The notes under the pieces were generated by a model. The model was not told the origin of the DNA, did not search any database, and saw only the letters and a program-made list of their open reading frames with translations. The translations under genes and the position numbers were made by a program. From Alistipes sp. (GTDB taxonomy: Bacteria > Bacteroidota > Bacteroidia > Bacteroidales > Rikenellaceae), in the NCBI GenBank assembly GCA_017391435.1, contig JAFOYS010000085.1:1-5659 (forward strand): a stretch of DNA of 5,659 nucleotides. Reading direction: 5' to 3'. Below are positions 1 to 5,633 of the stretch, one piece after another (position 1 is the first letter of the stretch; each line of letters starts with the position of its first letter).

Positions 1-278
1 ACATTCATACCACCCTTCAGGTCAAGACCCAAGTTAATCTCCTTCTCCTTGCACTGCTTGTAAGTGAACTGTGCAAGACCAATGTTGTAAACAACCTTGT
101 TCTGAATAGAATCAAGGTAGTACTGCTCCATTGCAACCTGCTCCTCTACTGGGAAAGCTGCAGCGTACTCTACAGCGTCCTTCTCTACGCTACGAGTCTT
201 GAGCGAGAAGGTAAGCTGGTAAACGCACGCCAGCGCAAGCAAGATTGCAATCAATTTGATAAAACCTTTACTTTGCAT
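1..278 (-). CDS. secDF: SecDF protein translocase, N-terminal part (runs off the window)
   Basis: Only the first 92 codons are present, and the gene continues past base 1. The product begins MQSKGFIKLIAILLALACVY, a short basic start followed by one hydrophobic segment (about residues 5-25). This matches the first transmembrane helix of SecD. At residues 81-92 it reads INLGLDLKGGMN, the conserved LGLDLKGG motif at the start of the large periplasmic P1 domain. SecD and SecF are inner-membrane accessory subunits of the SecYEG translocon that use the proton-motive force to help pull proteins across. In Bacteroidota they are usually one fused chain, so I call it SecDF, but the SecF half is outside the window and the fusion is inferred. 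The ATG at 276-278 has no Shine-Dalgarno sequence; the leader is AT-rich. A well-matched promoter lies about 60 bases upstream and a terminator separates it from the preceding gene, so it appears to start its own transcript. Confidence 0.95.
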   Translation of the reverse strand, partial: MQSKGFIKLIAILLALACVYQLTFSLKTRSVEKDAVEYAAAFPVEEQVAMEQYYLDSIQNKVVYNIGLAQFTYKQCKEKEINLGLDLKGGMN

Positions 279-335
279 TTGAGTTAAAAATTAAAATTAT
301 TGTTTTTTAGTTTTGTTACTATACACAAAAGCACG

Positions 336-366
336 CAAAGATAATTAAAATTTTTCAATTTACAAT
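336..366 (-). promoter_or_regulatory. Bacteroidota-type promoter for secDF
   Basis: On the minus strand an ATTG at 366-363 is followed after exactly 19 bases by TATCTTTG at 343-336. This fits the Bacteroidota primary sigma consensus (TTTG at -33, TAnnTTTG at -7, spacing about 19-21), with one mismatch in the -33 box. Transcription would start near base 330, giving a leader of about 50 AT-rich bases before the secDF ATG. It lies downstream of the terminator that closes the preceding gene. Confidence 0.75.
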
Positions 367-408
367 CTTGCGCGCTCTAATTTCGTCAATAATATATACA
401 TTTTTACC

Positions 409-433
409 AAAAAAGCACCGCAAAAGGGTGCTT
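409..433 (-). terminator. Intrinsic terminator after the metallopeptidase-like gene
   Basis: Read on the minus strand, AAGCACC and GGTGCTT form a perfect 7-base-pair stem around a 7-base loop (CTTTTGC), and the run of T continues for 4 more bases beyond the stem (6 T in all). The hairpin begins 22 bases after the stop codon of the gene ending at 456. The same hairpin on the plus strand would be followed only by a poor T run, so it points toward secDF and isolates it from the upstream transcript. Confidence 0.88.
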
Positions 434-455
434 GATTACTATAATTATCTACCAA

Positions 456-1160
456 TTAAGCAAAAACAAGGAGATACAGGAGCAACAGTACCACGCAGAC
501 AATCAGCGCCACGGTATTCCAACTTACCCCCTTCTCTTGCTCTGTCTTGTCAACAACAGTAGGTTGATTTTTAAACATAGCATATGGCAGATTAAGCCCA
601 AAAAATCTATTTCTCAAGTATGCAATCTGCCACGGTAGCAGGTAACCCAACTTATGGACAACAACCATCTGCTTGCCATCTACAGTCTCGTGTGACCTAC
701 GCTCGGCAGCCTGTTGCAGATACTCTCCAAATCCCACATAGACAGCGCAGGCGTCTGTCATATACTCAATCTTTGCCGAAGTATCTCTAAATCCGTGAAT
801 CCAGAGAAACTTATGCGCCATCTCGTGAGCAACAATAGCCACAAGCTCTACAGGGTCATAATCGCCTCTCTCAAAACGACTTTTATCAATCTTGATATAT
901 ACATACTTAGAGTCATTAAGATTTATCTGTCCAGCCACATTGTCGGGCAGATTATCAAGCTGAACAACTGGGGTATAGCCCACCATAACCATCAGCGCGG
1001 CAATCCTCTCGGCAAGGGTCTGAATGTCGTACATTGAGTATCTATAGGGTATTGAAAAGTACAACTTTGACACCTCTTGCGGAAAACTAAGCCCCTTGAT
1101 TCTACTCTGTAGATGGCCTGCAATCAGATCCAAGCCCTGCTCTGTAATATTATTATTCAT
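456..1160 (-). CDS. Predicted tail-anchored zinc metallopeptidase-like protein (HEMAH motif)
   Basis: This 234-residue protein has no clear N-terminal signal peptide. The central region carries a zinc-binding signature: AHEMAH at residues 111-116 gives the HExxH pair H112 and H116 with catalytic E113. Sixteen residues after H116, E132 in EYMTD (132-136) is a good candidate for the third ligand of a gluzincin. The following AVYVGFGEYL (139-148) and GYLLPWQIAYL (172-182) resemble blocks I recall from uncharacterised bacterial HExxH proteins, but I cannot name the family. The spacing from HExxH to the Glu is much shorter than in M48 peptidases. The C-terminal segment at about 214-233 is strongly hydrophobic and ends the protein, so it is probably tail-anchored in the inner membrane with the zinc domain in the cytoplasm. 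The ATG at 1158-1160 has no Shine-Dalgarno sequence. The gene lies 58 bases after the calcium ATPase and ends at a strong terminator. Protease activity and substrate are not shown by the sequence. Confidence 0.85.
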   Translation of the reverse strand: MNNNITEQGLDLIAGHLQSRIKGLSFPQEVSKLYFSIPYRYSMYDIQTLAERIAALMVMVGYTPVVQLDNLPDNVAGQINLNDSKYVYIKIDKSRFERGDYDPVELVAIVAHEMAHKFLWIHGFRDTSAKIEYMTDACAVYVGFGEYLQQAAERRSHETVDGKQMVVVHKLGYLLPWQIAYLRNRFFGLNLPYAMFKNQPTVVDKTEQEKGVSWNTVALIVCVVLLLLYLLVFA

Positions 1161-1162
1161 TG

Positions 1163-1188
1163 CTCTAAATATTTCTACAAATATAGAG
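1163..1188 (-). other. AT-rich hairpin just before the metallopeptidase-like start codon
   Basis: On the minus strand the arms CTCTATATTT and AAATATttAGAG pair over 10 base pairs around a GTAG loop, with a two-base TT bulge on the 3' side. The hairpin ends two bases before the ATG at 1160 and contains the candidate -7 element TATATTTG. On a read-through transcript from the ATPase gene it could fold next to the ribosome entry site. It has few G-C pairs and no T tail, so it is not a terminator. Whether it matters is unknown. Confidence 0.35.
1178..1185 (-). promoter_or_regulatory. Candidate -7 promoter element for the metallopeptidase-like gene
   Basis: TATATTTG on the minus strand matches the Bacteroidota TAnnTTTG -7 consensus and lies 17 bases before the ATG. 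I find no TTTG at the right distance upstream; the nearest is 24 bases away. The gene may therefore depend mainly on read-through from the ATPase gene, with this as a weak internal promoter at most. Confidence 0.35.
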
Positions 1189-1218
1189 ACAAAATGGCAG
1201 AAAATATATCAAAGACCG

Positions 1219-4200
1219 CTATCTTTTTATAGTTCTGAGAAGATCTGGCACAATCAACACTGGTGAGGTGATTAGCATCAGCCACAGCCAATCCTGAACA
1301 GTCAACGGCTCGACATTAAAGAAGCCTCCCGCAAAGTTTACTATCAATATCTGACCCACAAGTATCACTGCAACAATAATCCAGAAGCCAGAGCTATTTG
1401 ACTCGGTCACCGCCCTGCGATTACGGAATAGGTCAACAAAGTCTACTAACAAACTGCGGTTAGTGTGGAAATACTTAGCGTTGAAGATATTCCAGAACTG
1501 GAGCAGCACAAAGGTTGTAAAGAATACTCCCGTATCGTGGCCCGTCATATGAGCCTTTGTTGGCTGGAAGATATCCATAAAGAAGCTCTTCAGACACTCT
1601 AAGTTAAACATTCCGCCCACCGTTGCGACATCTATATGACCCAAAAGCTGCCAAAGAGCTGCAAGGAAGATAAAGAAAACAAGTCCCGTAGCGGCAATGC
1701 GGACAAACATTGCGCGGTTGATAATATGGCTATTAGGGTCGCGCGGAGGCTCATAAAGCACGCTCCTATCTGGCGGCAATGAAGATAGCGCCATAGCGGC
1801 AAAGGTATCCATAATAAGGTTTACCCACAGCATCTGCGTCACTGTCAGCGGCGACTCAAGACCCAGAAAGGCTCCAAGAAGCACAATAAGGCAGGCGCAG
1901 AGGTTGATTGTCATCTGGAAGATGATAAATCGGCGGATATTCAGATAGAGAGACCTACCCCACATTATCGCCTTATTGATACTTGAGAAGGAGTTGTCTA
2001 TAATCGTAATATCGCTCGCCTCCTTTGCCCTTGCCGTGCCGTCGCCCATACTTAGACCCACCTGTGCCTTGCTCAGCGCCGGAGCATCGTTAGTTCCATC
2101 GCCCGTTACGGCAACAACCTGACCAGCCTTCTGGAGTAGCATCACAAGGCGCGCCTTATCATCTGGCCTTGCGCGAGAGATAATCTTAAAGTTTTCATCC
2201 GCAACAAGCCTTAGTGCAACCTCATCGGACATAGCAGCAAACTCTGGGCCCGTAACGCTCTGCATAGGCTCATCTGCCGAGAGTAGTCCAATCTGGCGAC
2301 CAATCTCGTTTGCTGTTCCCGGGGTATCTCCCGTAACAATTATTACCCTTACTCCTGCGCGATTGCGGCAGGTATCTATAGCCTCAATAACATCCTCTCT
2401 GACAGGGTCTGCAATACCCACAACACCCAAAAAGACCACTGGAGTCTGCTTACCTGACTTTATCTCCTGATAGGCAAAGCCGAGGGTACGCATAGCCTTA
2501 CTCTGGTAGCGTGTAAGGGTCTGAAAAACATCTTTTTCTGTTGTTGCTCCCGCAATATTGTCACTCATAGAGAGGACAATCTCTGGCGCACCCTTAATAA
2601 GGCGGAACACTCTGCGGTCTGTCATCTCTACTGTGGTCTCCATATACTTGCGCTCGGTAGAGAATGGTATCTGGCTTATAACCTTCACGCGGCGGCGATA
2701 GTTCTCATAATCCTTTCCCATCTGGTTGAGCCACTTAAGTAGCGCACCCTCGGTAGGGTTACCGATTACTCGCACCTCACCCTTATCCTCAGCCGCAAGC
2801 TCGGCTGTTGAGTTTACCGCCACATTTAGGTCCACAATGCGGTTATTTGAGCCATAGAAGTCTGTAGCCATAACCACCATCTGATTCTGGGTCAGCGTGC
2901 CGGTCTTGTCTGTACAGATTACTGTGGTTGCGCCCATAGTCTCACAGGCGTGCAGTTTACGCACAAGGTTGTTTGCCTTGAGCATCTTACGCATACTGAG
3001 CGCAAGGCTCACTGTAACACTCATAGGCAGTCCCTCTGGCACCGCTACGACAATCAGCGTCACGGCAATCATTATGGACGAGAGCATAAACTCTGCAAAG
3101 TGGAGCCAATCAAACTGCCCACCGTCCACCGTATTGTCAGAGAGGAAGAAGAGAAGAGTTCTGCCAATGACAATCAACGCCGCAATAATAAAGCTGGCCT
3201 TAGATATCCAACCGCCAAGTTGATCAAGCTGCTTGTTGAGCGGAGTCTCTACATCGCTACCCTCACGAGTAAGAGCCACACCCTTACCCTCCTCAGTACT
3301 ATCACCAACCGCCTCTACTACATAGTAGCAGTTGCCCTCAATAATCATCGCACCACGCAGCAGAAAATCTGCTGGATATGTGGCATTTGGGTCCTCAAAC
3401 TCTGCCCCAACACCCTTTGTGGCGTAGAGCTCACCCGTAAACTTAGACTCATCGACCTTAAGCGAGTTTGCAAAGAGAATCTTTCCATCTGCAGGCACCT
3501 CATCGCCACTCTCAAGGTAGACAATATCACCTACAACGACATCCTGCTTCTTGACTTTGTATGGTCGCGGAATCATCGACACATCACTCTTGTGCTCCTC
3601 AGCCTGCTCTCCGCGCTGCACCTCAGCAGGGGTAACCTCAACAGAGACAAAAGAGCCTCTCTCACTCTTCTGCACAACATCTACCTCAACGCTCTTCTCG
3701 CAGAATATATTATCTCCCAACAGCGAGTCTGGCAGACAGTCAAAAGCCGCCTTAACTAACTCTCTTACCACTGCTGGCGCGGGGTTTGGTTCAATATTGG
3801 AGACACTCAGCCCCTCGTTGGTATAGTAGCTACGATCTTGAATTGACTTGGTGTGGTTGCTCTCCTCTATATGCGGTATGGAGATATCCTTGTTGTCAAT
3901 ATCCTTGAGCTTTACCGAGCGATAGACCACCACTGGACGGTCGTCCTTAACTTTGTTAAGAATCTCAAACTCCTTGTTGGCCTTGACCTCAAAAATAAAG
4001 GCGATACCCGTAGCTAACAGTAACGCTACAAGCACGCCCACAGGCTCTAAGAGCATAGACAGACCCTTTCCCATCCAGAAAATCTCGTATAGAGATATTC
4101 CCACCGACAGCGTAAAGACTACAAGCAGTACGATGATAATCGGATCCTTAAACTTGTCAAAATATTGACGCCAGAGAGACTCTTTCTCTGGTGGAGTGAT

Positions 4201-4275
4201 AATATTGCGTCCCTTACCCTCGCCTATCTTCGGCGAGTCTGCAGCCAGACACTTTGAGAGTATACTTTGCTTCAT
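1219..4275 (-). CDS. Calcium-translocating P-type ATPase, P2B (PMCA) type
   Basis: This 1018-residue inner-membrane pump couples ATP hydrolysis to Ca2+ export from the cytoplasm. All P-type landmarks are intact: actuator-domain TGE at 280-282, M4 motif PEGLP at 413-417, phosphorylation site DKTGT with D456, nucleotide-domain FSTERKYM (538-545) and KGAPE (561-565), and hinge motifs TGDTPGT (648-654) and TGDGTNDAP (724-732). Ten membrane segments fit: about 45-67, 74-96, 355-378, 392-412, 782-805, 811-832, 855-877, 915-933, 963-982 and 992-1011. Likely Ca2+ ligands are E414 (M4), N791 (M5), and N819 and D823 (M6, VNLIMD). This resembles plasma-membrane Ca2+-ATPases with one ion site rather than SERCA. 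Three oddities: a shortened N-terminus, an insertion of about 115 residues at roughly 125-238 between M2 and the actuator core, and a long M7-M8 loop (about 877-915). The ATG at 4273-4275 is the only ATG after the upstream in-frame stop. Exact ion specificity is inferred from family resemblance. Confidence 0.95.
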   Translation of the reverse strand: MKQSILSKCLAADSPKIGEGKGRNIITPPEKESLWRQYFDKFKDPIIIVLLVVFTLSVGISLYEIFWMGKGLSMLLEPVGVLVALLLATGIAFIFEVKANKEFEILNKVKDDRPVVVYRSVKLKDIDNKDISIPHIEESNHTKSIQDRSYYTNEGLSVSNIEPNPAPAVVRELVKAAFDCLPDSLLGDNIFCEKSVEVDVVQKSERGSFVSVEVTPAEVQRGEQAEEHKSDVSMIPRPYKVKKQDVVVGDIVYLESGDEVPADGKILFANSLKVDESKFTGELYATKGVGAEFEDPNATYPADFLLRGAMIIEGNCYYVVEAVGDSTEEGKGVALTREGSDVETPLNKQLDQLGGWISKASFIIAALIVIGRTLLFFLSDNTVDGGQFDWLHFAEFMLSSIMIAVTLIVVAVPEGLPMSVTVSLALSMRKMLKANNLVRKLHACETMGATTVICTDKTGTLTQNQMVVMATDFYGSNNRIVDLNVAVNSTAELAAEDKGEVRVIGNPTEGALLKWLNQMGKDYENYRRRVKVISQIPFSTERKYMETTVEMTDRRVFRLIKGAPEIVLSMSDNIAGATTEKDVFQTLTRYQSKAMRTLGFAYQEIKSGKQTPVVFLGVVGIADPVREDVIEAIDTCRNRAGVRVIIVTGDTPGTANEIGRQIGLLSADEPMQSVTGPEFAAMSDEVALRLVADENFKIISRARPDDKARLVMLLQKAGQVVAVTGDGTNDAPALSKAQVGLSMGDGTARAKEASDITIIDNSFSSINKAIMWGRSLYLNIRRFIIFQMTINLCACLIVLLGAFLGLESPLTVTQMLWVNLIMDTFAAMALSSLPPDRSVLYEPPRDPNSHIINRAMFVRIAATGLVFFIFLAALWQLLGHIDVATVGGMFNLECLKSFFMDIFQPTKAHMTGHDTGVFFTTFVLLQFWNIFNAKYFHTNRSLLVDFVDLFRNRRAVTESNSSGFWIIVAVILVGQILIVNFAGGFFNVEPLTVQDWLWLMLITSPVLIVPDLLRTIKR

Positions 4276-4300
4276 TTTACGGCAAAATCTAAAATTTTCG

Positions 4301-4308
4301 CAAAGTTA
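4301..4308 (-). promoter_or_regulatory. -7 promoter element for the calcium ATPase gene
   Basis: TAACTTTG on the minus strand matches TAnnTTTG and is followed by C, as in two other candidate promoters in this window. It lies 25 bases before the ATPase ATG, so the leader would be about 20 bases. The nearest TTTG for the -33 box is at 4335-4332, 23 bases upstream, slightly longer than the usual 19-21. That box overlaps the T-rich tail of the preceding terminator-like hairpin. Confidence 0.6.
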
Positions 4309-4331
4309 GTGCCGTAAGAGAGAAAAATAGC

Positions 4332-4353
4332 CAAAAATCCAAACGGTTGGATT
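4332..4353 (-). terminator. Weak terminator-like hairpin after the small exported protein gene
   Basis: AATCCAA and TTGGATT form a perfect 7-base-pair stem (4336-4353) around a four-base loop. On the minus strand the stem runs into TTT, then GGCTATTTTT, giving a broken T-rich tail. It starts 31 bases after the stop codon of the gene ending at 4385. With only two G-C pairs in the stem it is probably a leaky terminator. It is the only candidate separating this gene from the calcium ATPase transcript. Confidence 0.5.
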
Positions 4354-4384
4354 CTTGACACAACCTTTCCAGCAGAGATGCCGA

Positions 4385-4897
4385 CTAATAGAACTCATCC
4401 AAGATAGTGTGCAGATGGCTTGGAATGTCGTTGTACCATATCCACACCTCTACGGCCTTCATACGGTCGGGTGCAGAGAGGGCCTCAGACGACTTGTAGT
4501 AGTCGCAACGGTCAATAATGTAGATTTTACTTCCGCGCTGCTTGTGGTCGAGCATCCAGCGGTAGGCATCGTCTGAAGTGCCAAACTTGAGCAAATCTAC
4601 AGCCTCTACTACGCTGCTACTCAAAAGTTCAAGTGCCGAGATGGGTAGATCTATAACTATATGGTTATGCAACTTGAGCGGCTCGTGGTAGAATGTCATT
4701 GTATAGCCCACAGCGCTATTTGTGATAAAGAATGTGTCGGGCATAGTGCCGTACCTCCAGAGTCCATCTCTCTGAGTGTCATTGTGCGAAATGACACTAA
4801 AGTCGCCAAGAATATATACGCTCCCTCTCTCAACCCCCTCTGCCAAGCAGATTAGGTGTAGCAGAGCCAATAGCGCAACGAGAATACCCCTCTTCAT
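4385..4897 (-). CDS. Small exported protein of unknown function
   Basis: I do not recognise this 170-residue protein. The N-terminus MKRGILVALLALLHLICLAE is a clear signal peptide: basic MKR, a hydrophobic core, and probable cleavage after CLA at residue 19. C17 is preceded by HLI, which is not a lipobox, so a soluble periplasmic or secreted protein is more likely than a lipoprotein. The mature part is about 150 residues with no further membrane segment. It alternates strand-like stretches (SVYILGDFSVI at 26-36, SKIYIIDR at 123-130, VEVWIWYN at 149-156) with a helix-like stretch around 85-105, and is rich in aromatic residues. C131 is the only cysteine expected in the mature chain. An in-frame ATG nine codons upstream (4924) is rejected: it would spoil the signal peptide and lies upstream of the -7 element at 4913-4920. 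No catalytic motif is visible. It appears to be its own transcription unit between two hairpins. Confidence 0.8.
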   Translation of the reverse strand: MKRGILVALLALLHLICLAEGVERGSVYILGDFSVISHNDTQRDGLWRYGTMPDTFFITNSAVGYTMTFYHEPLKLHNHIVIDLPISALELLSSSVVEAVDLLKFGTSDDAYRWMLDHKQRGSKIYIIDRCDYYKSSEALSAPDRMKAVEVWIWYNDIPSHLHTILDEFY

Positions 4898-4912
4898 AAC
4901 AACTCTTTTGTG

Positions 4913-4920
4913 CAAAGATA
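4913..4920 (-). promoter_or_regulatory. -7 promoter element for the small exported protein gene
   Basis: TATCTTTG on the minus strand, followed by CA, matches TAnnTTTG and is identical to the secDF -7 box. It is 15 bases before the ATG at 4897, so the mRNA leader would be only about 10 bases. No TTTG occurs at 19-21 bases upstream; one at 16 bases (4940-4937) and a neighbouring T run are the nearest matches. The element also decides the start, since the alternative ATG at 4924 would be outside the transcript. Confidence 0.6.
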
Positions 4921-4931
4921 GCACATTTTAG

Positions 4932-4963
4932 CAAAACAAAAAACCTCCCGCATAAGCGAGAGG
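4932..4963 (-). terminator. Intrinsic terminator after the cysteine-rich lipoprotein gene
   Basis: On the minus strand CCTCTCGC and GCGGGAGG form an 8-base-pair stem (4963-4944) around a TTAT loop, with one U-G wobble, followed by TTTTTTGTTTTG. On the plus strand the same position would be a C-A mismatch and the T tail is weaker, so the terminator is oriented to stop transcription coming from the lipoprotein gene. The stem begins 46 bases after that gene's stop codon. Its tail is also the only T-rich sequence near the -33 position of the next promoter. Confidence 0.85.
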
Positions 4964-5009
4964 CACTTTTCTCTTGGAATGAAAAAAAATCACTACTTTT
5001 GTTATTTTG

Positions 5010-5633
5010 CTACTGCTTGCAGCACGGATAGCTGTTCTCGTCGAGATACTTTGCATTAAATGCCTCGCGAGACTCAGATAGTGTCGATAGATGGCACTTG
5101 TACTTAAATGTGCAACCTGGCTGGCAGAAGTGCATCGGTAGCGCGCCCTCTAAAAGCAGATTGCCATCCTTGTACTCCAAAACCTTCAGAGTCTCGCTAT
5201 ACACACCCTTACTCAACTCGTCAGAGTGGATAGTAAGCTCAGATGCCGCAATATCATAGCTCCACGACATTGTGTGGTAGAGGTATGCGTGATCCTCTGC
5301 ATTCTCACACTGACTGTAGAGACCTGCCATATAACCCATACGACACTCTCCATCCTTAAGGAAAACCATCGGCAGAGCAACACAGTAGTCAGAGCCCTTT
5401 GCAAGTAGCGTTCCAAACTCGAGCTGGCCAAAAGCCTTGATACACTTATCGCCAGAGTAAACCTCAACATCTGACGCGGTAAATACCCCGCTCTGCAAAT
5501 CAGATACCAACTGCTCCATTACTGTTGGATCTACTAAACGCGACTGCTCCGCATCGCCACCAACGCCCTCAACCTTGTCCTGACAGGCAACAAACGCCAT
5601 TGCCACAGCCAAAATACTCATAATTTTTCTCAT
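5010..5633 (-). CDS. Predicted cysteine-rich lipoprotein of unknown function
   Basis: I do not recognise this 207-residue protein. It begins MRKIMSILAVAMAFVACQDK: a basic start, a hydrophobic stretch, and a lipobox-like FVAC with C17 as the probable lipidated residue. Acidic residues soon after C17 (D19, E22, D27) would suit surface export of some Bacteroidota lipoproteins, but this is a weak cue. The mature part has nine further cysteines at 64, 84, 97, 109, 170, 174, 180, 204 and 205, including the cluster CQPGCTFKYKC (170-180) and a terminal PCCKQ. Disulfides or metal binding are possible. No enzyme motif is seen. The ATG at 5631-5633 keeps the RK residues needed for a signal peptide; a second Met at residue 5 would lose them. 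The upstream sequence GTAAGG is at best a weak ribosome site, and no -7 promoter element lies in the 26 bases visible upstream. The promoter or an upstream operon partner is probably outside the window. Confidence 0.8.
   Translation of the reverse strand: MRKIMSILAVAMAFVACQDKVEGVGGDAEQSRLVDPTVMEQLVSDLQSGVFTASDVEVYSGDKCIKAFGQLEFGTLLAKGSDYCVALPMVFLKDGECRMGYMAGLYSQCENAEDHAYLYHTMSWSYDIAASELTIHSDELSKGVYSETLKVLEYKDGNLLLEGALPMHFCQPGCTFKYKCHLSTLSESREAFNAKYLDENSYPCCKQ

Noticed and set aside
463..490. A plus-strand AAGGAG followed by a short open frame, as a small gene start
   Set aside because: Shine-Dalgarno sequences are of little use in this lineage, and the region codes for the membrane anchor of the minus-strand gene.
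714..1037. A 107-codon plus-strand open frame
   Set aside because: It is antisense to the HEMAH-containing gene. The minus-strand frame has a recognisable zinc motif and a membrane anchor; this one has no protein-like features.
2950..3759. A 269-codon open frame on the plus strand
   Set aside because: It lies entirely antisense to the ATPase gene, across the actuator and phosphorylation regions. Its product is rich in His, Arg and Leu without any domain and there is no promoter or start context. It is a by-product of the codon use of the real gene.
3562..3903. The ATPase insertion as an inserted mobile element or a frameshift
   Set aside because: The frame is open throughout, no flanking direct repeats or terminal inverted repeats are seen, and conserved pump sequence resumes immediately after it.
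4885..4897. The exported 170-residue protein as a lipoprotein with C17 lipidated
   Set aside because: C17 is preceded by His-Leu-Ile, and a lipobox needs Gly, Ala or Ser just before the cysteine. Cleavage after CLA fits ordinary signal peptidase better.
4994..5001. TACTTTTG on the plus strand, matching the -7 consensus, as a possible antisense promoter
   Set aside because: No correctly spaced TTTG lies upstream (the nearest TTG leaves 17 bases), and no gene or structured RNA follows on the plus strand. One or two chance matches are expected in a window of this size.
5213..5470. An 85-codon minus-strand frame inside the lipoprotein gene
   Set aside because: It is an alternative frame fully inside a longer gene that has a convincing lipoprotein signal. 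It has no signal peptide or domain of its own.
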